The notes beneath the pieces were generated by a model. The model saw only the letters and a list, made by a program, of their open reading frames with translations. It was not told the DNA's origin and ran no database searches. A stretch of DNA of 64,000 nt from Arctic95D-9 sp035967665 (lineage in GTDB: Bacteria; Verrucomicrobiota; Verrucomicrobiia; Verrucomicrobiales; DEV007), in the NCBI GenBank assembly GCA_035967665.1, contig JAYWLB010000044.1, positions 141,061 to 205,060 on the forward strand, written 5' to 3'. The position numbers and the translations under genes were made by a program. Shown in pieces: positions 34,723-42,361 of this stretch. Numbering within the stretch: the first letter of the stretch is position 1; every line of letters starts with the position of its first letter.

Positions 34723-35757
34723 TTAAACCTGGCCTGCGATAGACTTACCGGTTGAGAGGAGGTCATCACATGCCACGCCGATGCGGGCTGCCATTCCGAT
34801 TTCACCTGCTTTGAGATAAGCGCGTGGGTCGTAGGCTTTCTTGTTGCCGATCTCGCCGTCAACCTTGAGCACGCCGTCGTAGTTTTTGAACATGTGCTCA
34901 GCGATGGGGCGGGTGAAGGCATACTGAGTGTCAGTGTCGACATTCATCTTCACAACACCGTAACCGAGTGTTTCGCGGATCTCTTCGAGTGTTGAGCCTG
35001 AACCACCGTGGAAGACGAGGTCGAACTCAGACGCGGCACCGTGTTTGCCCATGACTGCATCCTGACCCTGCTTGAGGATTTCAGGACGAAGCTTAACGGC
35101 ACCCGGCTTGTAGTGACCGTGAACGTTGCCGAAAGTCGCGGCGAAAGTGAAACGGCCGATGGGACTGAGGGCGTCGTAAACAGCCATCATGTCGTCAGGT
35201 GTGGTGTAAAGATCCTCTGCTGGAGTGTCTTCTGTTCCCGCGGCACCTTCCTCTTCTCCGCCAACAACGCCGGCTTCGACTTCGAGGATGATTTCATTCT
35301 CCGCACAAAGTTTGAGATACTTTTGTGAGAGCTCCATGTTCTCTGCGAGCGGAAGCTCGGATGCATCAAGCATGTGGTTCTGGAAAAGGTTGTTTTCCCC
35401 CCGGGCACGACGCGCCGCTGTTGCAGCGATAAGCGGGTCGAGGAAATCGGGTGCCACGTGCGGACGGCAGTGATCAGTATTGAGTGCGATAAGCACGTCA
35501 TACTGTTCGGCGAGGCGGTGCGTGAGCTCTGCCAGGGCGATCGTTCCGAGAACGGTGTTCTGGTGGTTGAGACCCGATGCGAACTGACCGGCTCCTGTGG
35601 AGAACTGGATGATTCCGTCGGACTTCTGATCAGCGAAAGCTTTGAGAGCTGCGTTGATGGTGACGAGGCTGCTGCAGTTGATCGCCGGATAGGCGTAACC
35701 ACCCTCCTGGGCGGCATCCAACATGGCTGCGAACTGTTTTGGTGTTGCTACTGGCAT
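34723..35757 (-). CDS. fbaA: Class II fructose-bisphosphate aldolase
   Basis: 344 residues. A zinc-dependent aldolase that interconverts fructose 1,6-bisphosphate with dihydroxyacetone phosphate and glyceraldehyde 3-phosphate in glycolysis and gluconeogenesis. Motifs: LNTDHCRPHVAPDF (catalytic Asp and zinc His, near residue 97), LEVEAGVVGGEEEG, GNVHGHYKPG and FHGGSGSTLEEI, and the C-terminal KMNVDTDTQYAFT. The length and inserts match the E. coli FbaA type more than the Fba-type B enzymes. It stands alone, between a terminator and the divergent aat gene. Confidence 0.94.
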   Translation of the reverse strand: MPVATPKQFAAMLDAAQEGGYAYPAINCSSLVTINAALKAFADQKSDGIIQFSTGAGQFASGLNHQNTVLGTIALAELTHRLAEQYDVLIALNTDHCRPHVAPDFLDPLIAATAARRARGENNLFQNHMLDASELPLAENMELSQKYLKLCAENEIILEVEAGVVGGEEEGAAGTEDTPAEDLYTTPDDMMAVYDALSPIGRFTFAATFGNVHGHYKPGAVKLRPEILKQGQDAVMGKHGAASEFDLVFHGGSGSTLEEIRETLGYGVVKMNVDTDTQYAFTRPIAEHMFKNYDGVLKVDGEIGNKKAYDPRAYLKAGEIGMAARIGVACDDLLSTGKSIAGQV

Positions 35758-35916
35758 AGATCGGACATTTAATCTGTTATCAATTCATATTCAAGTATGG
35801 ATTGCTCTAAGCAAGGATTGTGCCCATTTTGGCACCTCTTTCTAAAAGTATCAGAACGATGCGAATTTTGATTGTCATGCGTCAGTTGAGATCCTAATTT
35901 TGGGCCCGAAGCAATC

Positions 35917-36519
35917 ATGTCAGAGTCGATTTTTACACGTGAAGGCTATATCAGGCCGGCGGTGCTCATCGCCGCTTATCGGGGCGGCATGTTTCCGATG
36001 GCGATGGATAACAGAGGGGAGATCGGTTGGTTTTCCCCCGATCCCCGCGGCGTGATTCCTCTCGATGAATTTCATATCCCGCACGGGTTGAAACGGGCCC
36101 TGCGTAAAAAGCCTTTTGAGGTGAAGGTGGACACGGCTTTCAGCGAAGTGCTCATGGGGTGTGCGGATCGCAGCACGACCTGGATCAGCCGCGAGATCAT
36201 TTCCAGCTACGAGAAACTTTTCGAACTCGGCTACGCGCATTCCGTGGAATGCTGGCGGGATGGCGAGCTGAAAGGCGGACTTTACGGGATCGCTATCGGA
36301 GGGGCCTTTTTCGGCGAGTCGATGTTCAGTCGTGAAACGGATGCTTCGAAAGTGGCGCTGGTCGCATTGGTTGAGCGCCTGCGTGAGCGCGAGTTTCAGT
36401 TGCTCGATACTCAGTGGACGACGACCCACCTGGGGCGTTTCGGCTGCTGTGAGATCCCACGCTACGAGTACTTACGTCAGCTCAACCGGGCACTGCTCGT
36501 CACGACGTCTTTTGTCTAA
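35917..36519 (+). CDS. aat: Leucyl/phenylalanyl-tRNA-protein transferase
   Basis: 200 residues. Attaches Leu or Phe from tRNA to proteins with N-terminal Lys or Arg and thus feeds the N-degron route. Family signatures: GMFPMAMDNRGEIGWFSPDPRGVIPLD, the AFSEVLMGCAD segment, TWISREIISSYEKL, ECWRDGELKGGLYGIAIGGAFFGESMF, and the QLLDTQWTTTHLGRFGCCEIPR end. The length is near the usual 200-235. There is a promoter region of about 160 bases shared with the divergent aldolase. Confidence 0.94.
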   Translation: MSESIFTREGYIRPAVLIAAYRGGMFPMAMDNRGEIGWFSPDPRGVIPLDEFHIPHGLKRALRKKPFEVKVDTAFSEVLMGCADRSTTWISREIISSYEKLFELGYAHSVECWRDGELKGGLYGIAIGGAFFGESMFSRETDASKVALVALVERLREREFQLLDTQWTTTHLGRFGCCEIPRYEYLRQLNRALLVTTSFV

Positions 36520-36544
36520 GGGCACCGCTGAAGCCTGAGAACGT

Positions 36545-36748
36545 CTACCCACCCGCGACCATCCGGATCACTTCGATGACGTCGCCATCAGAGACCGGCT
36601 CGGTATCGAATTCACGCGCCAGAACGGCTTCGCCGTTGCGTTCCACGAGGACCGGCTGCTCACCGATGTCGAGTCCGGCGATCATCTGCGACACCGTTGC
36701 GACGTTTTCATCCAGTTCGTGAGATTTGCCGTTCAGGGTGATTTTCAT
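36545..36748 (-). CDS. thiS: Sulfur-carrier protein ThiS
   Basis: 67 residues, ubiquitin fold. Carries sulfur as a C-terminal thiocarboxylate for thiazole synthesis in thiamine formation. It ends in the required Gly-Gly (VAGG) and has the IEVIRMVAGG tail with NGKSHELDENVATV at the front. The start overlaps the end of thiH by 4 bases. The stop is 25 bases from the convergent aat. Confidence 0.92.
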   Translation of the reverse strand: MKITLNGKSHELDENVATVSQMIAGLDIGEQPVLVERNGEAVLAREFDTEPVSDGDVIEVIRMVAGG

Positions 36749-37923
36749 GAAAGGGCGGGGGAAATGGCGGTCGCGAGAATGGACTCGTCCCAGTCTTTCC
36801 AGACCGGCTCCAGATTGATTGAGCGAAGATACTCAGCCACCTCAGCGGGGCTGCGCTCGTCGGCGATATCAAACTGACCGGTTGCGGCGGTCTCGCAGGG
36901 TTGGTGATTGGTTTTCGCGAGGGGGCTTGGATTGGCCTCCGTTTCAACGCGACGTCCTCTCACCGTAAGGTGGACATCATCCGAGCCTTCACCGGTGTAG
37001 CCACCCGGTTCAGTGTGACTGCCGGCGCTGATGGTCGTAATTCCAATGGGGAAGAGAGCGTTTCGGAGTGCCTGTGATTCGCGTGTGCTCAGGACGATCC
37101 CCACCTGAGGAAAGCAGATCCGGAAAGCGCAAAGAGCCTGGACAAACTCGGCATCCGACATGGGGAACTCGGGTTCGAATTCTCCGGCAGCCGGTCTGAG
37201 CCGGGGGAGGCTGATCGTGAAACTCGATTTCCAGCAGGTGCGGTAAAGGTATTCGAGATGAGCCGCGAGGTGAAGCACTTCCTCTCTCCAGTCCGCCAGT
37301 CCCATGAGCGCTCCGATTCCGATGCGGCGAAATCCTGCGTCGTAGCCGCGTTCGGGGCAATCAAGGCGCCAGTCGAAGTTCTTCTTCGGCCCGGCGGTAT
37401 GATACCGGCCGTAAGCCTCGCGATTGTAGGTTTCCTGATAAACGACGAGCCCCTCGCAGCCGGCTTTGACCATGGGCACATACTCCGGTTGCTCCATGGG
37501 CCCCACCTCGATCGCGATCGTGGGAACGATATTCCGGAGCGCTTCGATGCATTCCTCGAGGTAACCGTCGGACACAAATTTCGGGTGCTCTCCCGCCACG
37601 AGGAGAATGTTACGGAATCCCTGGTTGCAGAGGTATTGAGCCTCCTTCACGACCTGATCGACCCTCAGCGTTGTGCGCAGGATGGGATTGTCCCGTGAGA
37701 ACCCGCAATAGGAACAATTGTTCACACATTCATTGGAAACATAAACCGGGGCAAAGAGCCGCATCGTTTTGCCGAAATTCCTCCTCGTTTCCGCCTGGGA
37801 GCGGGCCGCGAGTGATTCCAATCCCTTTTGGTCGGTAGGGGCGATAAGCTTTTGAAACCGGGAAAGTGTCGCTGAAAGCGGACCACCGGATTGAAGCGCG
37901 TTGAGATGTTCGACGAACGACAT
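36745..37923 (-). CDS. thiH: 2-iminoacetate synthase ThiH (radical SAM)
   Basis: 392 residues from the ATG at 37923 (MSFVEHLNAL); the frame extends to 38019 but those residues overlap the acpP leader and are not family-like. ThiH cleaves tyrosine to dehydroglycine for the thiamine thiazole ring. The radical SAM cluster motif CVNNCSYC is followed by GF. A YVSNECVNN approach, ILLVAGEHPKFV, and VYQETYNREAYGRYH are typical of ThiH. It overlaps thiS by 4 bases. thiG, the thiazole synthase, is not in this window, so the pathway must be completed elsewhere. Confidence 0.92.
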   Translation of the reverse strand: MSFVEHLNALQSGGPLSATLSRFQKLIAPTDQKGLESLAARSQAETRRNFGKTMRLFAPVYVSNECVNNCSYCGFSRDNPILRTTLRVDQVVKEAQYLCNQGFRNILLVAGEHPKFVSDGYLEECIEALRNIVPTIAIEVGPMEQPEYVPMVKAGCEGLVVYQETYNREAYGRYHTAGPKKNFDWRLDCPERGYDAGFRRIGIGALMGLADWREEVLHLAAHLEYLYRTCWKSSFTISLPRLRPAAGEFEPEFPMSDAEFVQALCAFRICFPQVGIVLSTRESQALRNALFPIGITTISAGSHTEPGGYTGEGSDDVHLTVRGRRVETEANPSPLAKTNHQPCETAATGQFDIADERSPAEVAEYLRSINLEPVWKDWDESILATAISPALS

Positions 37924-38072
37924 GAATGGGGGAAGATAGCCAGCGAAGGCCGGACGGCAACGCCAGTTGTCAGAGAAATATGCTTTCTCTTCATCAAACC
38001 GTAAAAAAACCGTTGCCAAAAACCTTAACCACCGGTAATAACCCAGAACTTAAACAATTATTCCCATTCCCA

Positions 38073-38315
38073 ATGGCTGACGCATCTATCGAAGAAAAAG
38101 TTAAGAATATCATCGTTGAACAACTTGGTGTCAGCGAAGATCAGGTTAAATCCGAAGCAAAATTCATCGAAGACCTCGGTGCTGACTCACTTGACACTGT
38201 TGAGTTGGTTATGGCTTTTGAGGAAGAGTTCGACATTACGGTTCCTGATGAAGACGCTGAAAAGCTTACCAGCGTTGGTGAAGTGAATGCTTACATCGAA
38301 GAAGCGTCCAAGTAA
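38073..38315 (+). CDS. acpP: Acyl carrier protein
   Basis: 80 residues, acidic. Ser39 in GADSLDTVEL carries 4'-phosphopantetheine; acyl chains are held there during fatty-acid synthesis. The start at 38073 gives the normal ACP N-terminus; the longer frame extends into the thiH leader. There is no Shine-Dalgarno, only CCCATTCCCA before ATG. fabD, fabG and fabF, which are usual neighbours, are missing, but accA lies 1.6 kb downstream. Two hairpins follow the stop. Confidence 0.95.
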   Translation: MADASIEEKVKNIIVEQLGVSEDQVKSEAKFIEDLGADSLDTVELVMAFEEEFDITVPDEDAEKLTSVGEVNAYIEEASK

Positions 38316-38330
38316 TCGCTTTTTTCCGCG

Positions 38331-38383
38331 AGTGCCTCTCCGGAGGCACTGATACGATGCGCCTCTTGCGGGGCGCATTTTTT
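38331..38383 (+). terminator. Tandem hairpins and terminator after acpP
   Basis: The first hairpin has a perfect eight-base-pair stem (AGTGCCTC / GAGGCACT) with loop TCCG, at 38331-38350. The second (ATGCGCC / GGGCGCAT, 38357-38377) is followed by six T and is the likely terminator. The first may be a stabilising 3' hairpin. Confidence 0.8.
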
Positions 38384-38485
38384 GTGTCCGGAGAGAAGGG
38401 CCTCTTCCCTCCGGCCGGATGCAACTGAGTTTTGAAATCGGTGGATTTATAAGGGATTCGCCCCTAGCTTAGGCCACGCCCTGCG

Positions 38486-39013
38486 ATGTCTTCACTTTCT
38501 TACGACGATATTAGTTATGCCATGGAAGCCACAGTGGTTGTCCATGAGCCTGAACGGTTGATCGATACCTTCGGGACGACCAATTTTGAATTCCATCTCC
38601 TCACGGAGCCGATGGATACTGCCGGGCAAACTCGCATAAGGGCCGGAAAGATGGAGGCGGAGCGCCCGCGCATTTTGCGTCCTGAGGGATACGAGGATCT
38701 CAATTTCGAAGGATTTGGCGAACAGGCAGAGGCTTTTGCGAGCTGGTTCCGGGAATTTGGAGACCTGAGTTTCTTTAAGTATGGATTCAACTTCGCGAAG
38801 CGTAACTTCACGGAAGAATCCGTTCATGAATCGGTTGAGGCGGTGAAAGACAAAATCATCGGGGAAATCAATTCGAGCGGGAACCCCTCGCGCGCCGTCA
38901 TTATCGGGATTGAGGATTCCTGGGAGATTTCACTGATCAAATTCACCATGGAAATGATTGGCCGCTCTCATCAGATTAACGCTTTTGATTTTAAACGCCG
39001 CGGCTTGCTCTAG
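38486..39013 (+). CDS. Hypothetical protein, unknown family
   Basis: 175 residues, no signal peptide and no transmembrane segment; acidic on average. The middle (FASWFREFGDLSFFKYGFNFAKRNF) and the end (AVIIGIEDSWEISLIKFTMEMIG) look like a compact alpha/beta fold. I do not recognise the family. It lies 23 bases upstream of the LysM protein gene on the same strand and is probably co-transcribed with it, so a role near the cell wall or in fatty-acid metabolism is possible but unproven. Confidence 0.55.
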   Translation: MSSLSYDDISYAMEATVVVHEPERLIDTFGTTNFEFHLLTEPMDTAGQTRIRAGKMEAERPRILRPEGYEDLNFEGFGEQAEAFASWFREFGDLSFFKYGFNFAKRNFTEESVHESVEAVKDKIIGEINSSGNPSRAVIIGIEDSWEISLIKFTMEMIGRSHQINAFDFKRRGLL

Positions 39014-39036
39014 TCCTGCTTCGATTTTGACTGGGT

Positions 39037-39888
39037 ATGGCTCGAATTAAGTTTTTGTTGGCATTTCTCGCTCTCCTCATCTGCGCAGGAGGGGTTGCCG
39101 GCGCGTTCTTTTATTGGAAGAAATTTGTTCAGCCCGACATTGTGGTGACCCGTCACATTGAAGGCAAAGCGGGCGATACGATGGAAAAGCCCGATCTCGG
39201 GAAACGTCACTACGATGCTGCAATCCAGCTTTTGAAAGATGGTGAGCTGCTTTCCGCACGGGACAGGCTTCTCTATTTGATGGAGTACTATCCTGAGTCA
39301 AAAACCTATCTCGACGCGAGACGCATCGTCGGGGAGGTGAACATGGATTTGCTGTTATCGAAGATTCCCATGGAGGGTAAAAAGGAGCACGTAGTCTCTC
39401 GTGGTGAGGCTCTTGTAACCATTGCCCGCCAGAATGAGACCACGATTGATTACATCATGAGGGTGAACGGGAAGACGACCGAGTTCATTTATCCCGATGA
39501 GGCTCTCGTCGTGTTTCCTCTCGCATTCAGGGTGGATATTGATCTCAAGAAAAAGACCGTAACCCTTTTTGCTAAAGATAAGTTTTTTAAGGAATACACG
39601 ATTGTTGATACCAACCTTCCACCTGATCTGAAGCCGCCGGTGGCCACCTCGGTCAGTGAAAAAGTGGCCTGGTATATCGATAAGCCGCTGAATTTTACGA
39701 ACGAAAACTATTTGAATTGCAGCAAGTGGGTGCGAACAGGAAAGATAGGACTTTTTATACGTCAGGACGATTCCGACAAAGAGGCCGACCGCGAAAGGCG
39801 TCCATACGGCGTCATGGTCGAAAAATCTGATATGGAAGAAATCTTCACAATCCTTCGAAATGGTTCTAAAGTGAACCTGGTTAACTAA
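39037..39888 (+). CDS. LysM protein with a degenerate L,D-transpeptidase-like domain
   Basis: 283 residues. An N-terminal membrane anchor (about residues 5-28) precedes a helical, TPR-like part (about 55-110) and a LysM domain (about 116-161, HVVSRGEALVTIARQNETTIDY). The rest (about 164-283) follows the layout of YkuD L,D-transpeptidases: VDIDLKKKTVTLFAKDKFFKEY, then PVATSVSEKV. The place where the family has SHGCIRM reads RRPYGVMV, so the catalytic Cys and His are absent. It is probably a wall-binding scaffold or regulator and not an enzyme. It is close to accA (15 bases) and may be in the same transcript. Confidence 0.65.
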   Translation: MARIKFLLAFLALLICAGGVAGAFFYWKKFVQPDIVVTRHIEGKAGDTMEKPDLGKRHYDAAIQLLKDGELLSARDRLLYLMEYYPESKTYLDARRIVGEVNMDLLLSKIPMEGKKEHVVSRGEALVTIARQNETTIDYIMRVNGKTTEFIYPDEALVVFPLAFRVDIDLKKKTVTLFAKDKFFKEYTIVDTNLPPDLKPPVATSVSEKVAWYIDKPLNFTNENYLNCSKWVRTGKIGLFIRQDDSDKEADRERRPYGVMVEKSDMEEIFTILRNGSKVNLVN

Positions 39889-39902
39889 ACTTTATTTTCA
39901 TT

Positions 39903-40871
39903 ATGATGATCGCTGAACCATTGGAATTCGAAAAACCAATCGTGAATTTGGAGCGTCAGCTCGCTGAACTGAGAGATCGTGCCGCTGACAGCGACATTGA
40001 CATGAGCAGTGAGATGAAGCGCATTGAGGATAAACTGACGAAAACCAAGACAGAGATTTATCGCAATCTCAGCTCATGGCAGCGGGTTCAGATTGCCCGT
40101 CACAAGCAACGTCCTTTCATGCTCGACTATGTGGAGCATTCCTTTGATGACTTTCTCGAACTCCATGGCGACCGCCACATCGGTGATGATGAGGCGATGC
40201 CCGGTGGTTTTGCCTACCTCGAAGGACGTCGTGTCGTCGTCCTCGGTCACCAGAAGGGCCGTGACACGAAAGAGAACATGCGCCGCAACTTCGGGAGTGC
40301 TCATCCGGAAGGTTATCGCAAGGCGCTTCGTCTCATGCGCATGGCGGAAAAATTTCGGCTTCCGATTGTTACTTTGATCGACACTCCCGGTGCCTATCCC
40401 GGCATCGAGGCGGAAGAAAGAAACATCGCTGAATCGATCGCCTTCAATCTCCGTGAAATGATGACTCTCACCGTTCCTATCGTTGCCGTGGTGATCGGCG
40501 AAGGTGGCTCCGGCGGTGCACTCGGCATCGGGGTTGCGGATCGCGTTCTCATGATGGAAAACGCCTACTACTCTGTGATCAGTCCCGAAGGTTGTGCTGC
40601 GATTCTCTGGAAAGACCGGAAGTATGCCACTGAGGCCGCTCAGGCACTGAAACTGAGCGCTGGTGATCTCAATGAAATGGGGATCATCGATGAAGTCATT
40701 TCCGAGCCGATGGGAGGCGCGCATCACGATCATGTGGGATCGGCGAATAATCTTAAGAAGGCAGTCATCAAGCACATCAAAGCACTGGAGAAAGTTTCGG
40801 AGGAGGATCTTCTTGAAGGTCGCTACCAGAAATTCCGTGCCCTTGGTGAGTTTCGCGAGCGCGGACGCTAG
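39903..40871 (+). CDS. accA: Acetyl-CoA carboxylase carboxyltransferase subunit alpha
   Basis: 322 residues. With AccD it transfers CO2 from carboxybiotin to acetyl-CoA, giving malonyl-CoA for fatty-acid synthesis. Family segments: LEFEKPIVNLERQLAELR, RPFMLDYVEHSFDDFLELHGDR, GHQKGRDTKENMRRNFGS, TLIDTPGAYPGIEAEERN, VVIGEGGSGGALGIGVADRV and SVISPEGCAAILWKD. The start is ATG 39903 or 39906. Its partner accD and the biotin genes accB and accC are not in the window. Confidence 0.96.
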   Translation: MMIAEPLEFEKPIVNLERQLAELRDRAADSDIDMSSEMKRIEDKLTKTKTEIYRNLSSWQRVQIARHKQRPFMLDYVEHSFDDFLELHGDRHIGDDEAMPGGFAYLEGRRVVVLGHQKGRDTKENMRRNFGSAHPEGYRKALRLMRMAEKFRLPIVTLIDTPGAYPGIEAEERNIAESIAFNLREMMTLTVPIVAVVIGEGGSGGALGIGVADRVLMMENAYYSVISPEGCAAILWKDRKYATEAAQALKLSAGDLNEMGIIDEVISEPMGGAHHDHVGSANNLKKAVIKHIKALEKVSEEDLLEGRYQKFRALGEFRERGR

Positions 40872-40960
40872 ACTGCGACCTTCCCGATTTACTTCGAAAA
40901 GACTGATTAAATTGTCATAATCGACTTGATTCCACCTCAACCTGAATCACTTTCTCTCAC

Positions 40961-41317
40961 ATGAATTCTCTGTCTCTTGGTTTCGCTTACATTTGTGGAC
41001 TCAGCTTGCTTCTTGCCGAGGTTTGCATCAGTGCCGGCAACGGTAACTGGACGCCGCTGTGGTTGTTCCTTGTTTTCTTTACCTTGATGTTTTCGATTCT
41101 CGGTTGCCTTCCTCTCTCGAACAAAGCGATCGATAAGGCAGGGCCGGTTTTCTCTATTCTCATCGGTGTCGGGATCCTCTTCTACGCTTTCGGTTCTTTT
41201 GGAGCGGGAAGCTACCTCGGAGGCTTTCTCAAGCTACTCGCAGCAGCGCTTACGATCGTGATCGGTCTGCTTGGCTTCGTGCACAAGACCCCTGAAGATC
41301 ATTCAGAGGCACACTGA
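40961..41317 (+). CDS. Small membrane protein, unknown
   Basis: 118 residues, about four transmembrane helices (roughly residues 5-22, 30-48, 57-75 and 86-105). There is no recognised family. Its end overlaps the start region of the TrmH-like methyltransferase gene, which suggests translational coupling. Confidence 0.5.
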   Translation: MNSLSLGFAYICGLSLLLAEVCISAGNGNWTPLWLFLVFFTLMFSILGCLPLSNKAIDKAGPVFSILIGVGILFYAFGSFGAGSYLGGFLKLLAAALTIVIGLLGFVHKTPEDHSEAH

Positions 41318-42035
41318 GAACTCCATTGTTGTGGAAGGGCGTCTCGCGGTAGAGGCGCTCATCGACTCGGTTTATTTTCAAACCGAGTCACTTTTTGTCG
41401 AGGAGGGGAGGCACGAGTCGCTTCTCGCGCGGGCAAAAGAAAAAGGCCTCGACTGTCAGCTGCTCTCACGTGAGAAAATAGCTGAGGAAGCTGGATTTCC
41501 CTTCCATCGCGGCGTTTTTGCCACGGCGAAACGGCCTGGGCCTGTCGCTCCGACCGGGGAGGCGTGGTCTTCCTTCTCGAGAATCCTCGTTCCCGTCAAT
41601 CTCGCTGACGGAGGAAATCTCGGAACCCTGATCCGGACGGCTGTCGCGTTCGGGTGTGATGCGGTATTGCTCGAGTCGGGGAAAGGAACTGATGTTTATT
41701 CGCGGAAGTGCATCAGGGCTTCTGCGACTGCTATTTTCCGGGTGCCGGTTTTCTTCGTGGAGAGTCTGCAGGATACTCTTGAGCAATTGAAGCGCGAAGG
41801 GGTGTGCTGTTATGCAACGGCACTGGAGGCAGAGTCGGTTTCGCCGCGAGAGGTTGCCTTAACTGACCGCAGCGCGATCCTTTTTGGGCCGGAGAAAGAC
41901 GGGCTCACTTCCGAAGTGCTCGCAGCCTGTGATGTTTGTATCAGCATTCCGATGGAGCAGGGGATGGATTCATTGAACGTCGCCGCGAGCGGGGCCATCG
42001 TGATGTATGAGATCTTCGGGCGCGGCTCGCAGTAA
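41271..42035 (+). CDS. TrmH/SpoU-family RNA 2'-O-methyltransferase
   Basis: 254 residues from the TTG at 41271; the true start is uncertain because the first 16 codons overlap the previous gene. The SPOUT knot motifs are clear: NLADGGNLGTLIRTA (motif 1), AILFGPEKDGLT (motif 2) and ISIPMEQGMDSLNVAASGAI (motif 3). These bind SAM and position the target ribose. A VVEGRLAVEALI N-terminus is the usual substrate-binding part. The RNA target (23S rRNA or tRNA) cannot be told from sequence. Confidence 0.85.
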   Translation: MASCTRPLKIIQRHTENSIVVEGRLAVEALIDSVYFQTESLFVEEGRHESLLARAKEKGLDCQLLSREKIAEEAGFPFHRGVFATAKRPGPVAPTGEAWSSFSRILVPVNLADGGNLGTLIRTAVAFGCDAVLLESGKGTDVYSRKCIRASATAIFRVPVFFVESLQDTLEQLKREGVCCYATALEAESVSPREVALTDRSAILFGPEKDGLTSEVLAACDVCISIPMEQGMDSLNVAASGAIVMYEIFGRGSQ

Positions 42036-42057
42036 AGCGGGTAGGGATCATTGGCAA

Positions 42058-42326
42058 CTCGTTCTATCGAAGCCACGTCGCGTGTTTGCGGGGCGTCCGA
42101 ATGGGAACGAATTCTCCTTCCTCTACGATTCAGCAGTAGAGGAACGAAGCTCGTTCCATCGAATCCACGACGCGTGTTCGCAGCCCGTCCGTAGAGGAAG
42201 GAATTCTCCTTCCTCTACGATTTAGCAGTAGAGGAGCGAAACTCGTTCCATCGAAGCCACAGCGCGTGATCGCCGCGCGTCCGAATGGGAAGGAGTGCTC
42301 CTTCCTCTACGATTCAACAGGGTTAG
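42058..42326. repeat. Three tandem 92-bp intergenic repeats
   Basis: Unit boundaries begin with CTCGTTCYATCGAA at 42058, 42150 and 42242; the first two units are 92 bases each and the third about 85. Each ends in TTCCTCTACGATT. The middle unit contains a perfect inverted repeat (TAGAGGAAGGA / TCCTTCCTCTA around 42192-42219). The junction between units holds GGAACGA / TCGTTCC (42141-42157). The region has no open frame and no terminator run. Confidence 0.8.
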
Positions 42327-42346
42327 ATCACCGACCCAACAGGGTT
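42315..42346. repeat. Direct repeat CAACAGGGTT, two copies
   Basis: Copies at 42315-42324 and 42337-42346, 22 bases apart. The same ten bases also form one arm of the inverted repeat after rbfA (22957-22968). Confidence 0.5.
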
Positions 42347-42361
42347 GAGTCACAGGGGCAA

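Noticed and set aside
42058..42346. CRISPR array
   Set aside because: The repeats are 92 bases, imperfect, and have no unique spacers of equal length; no cas gene is near.
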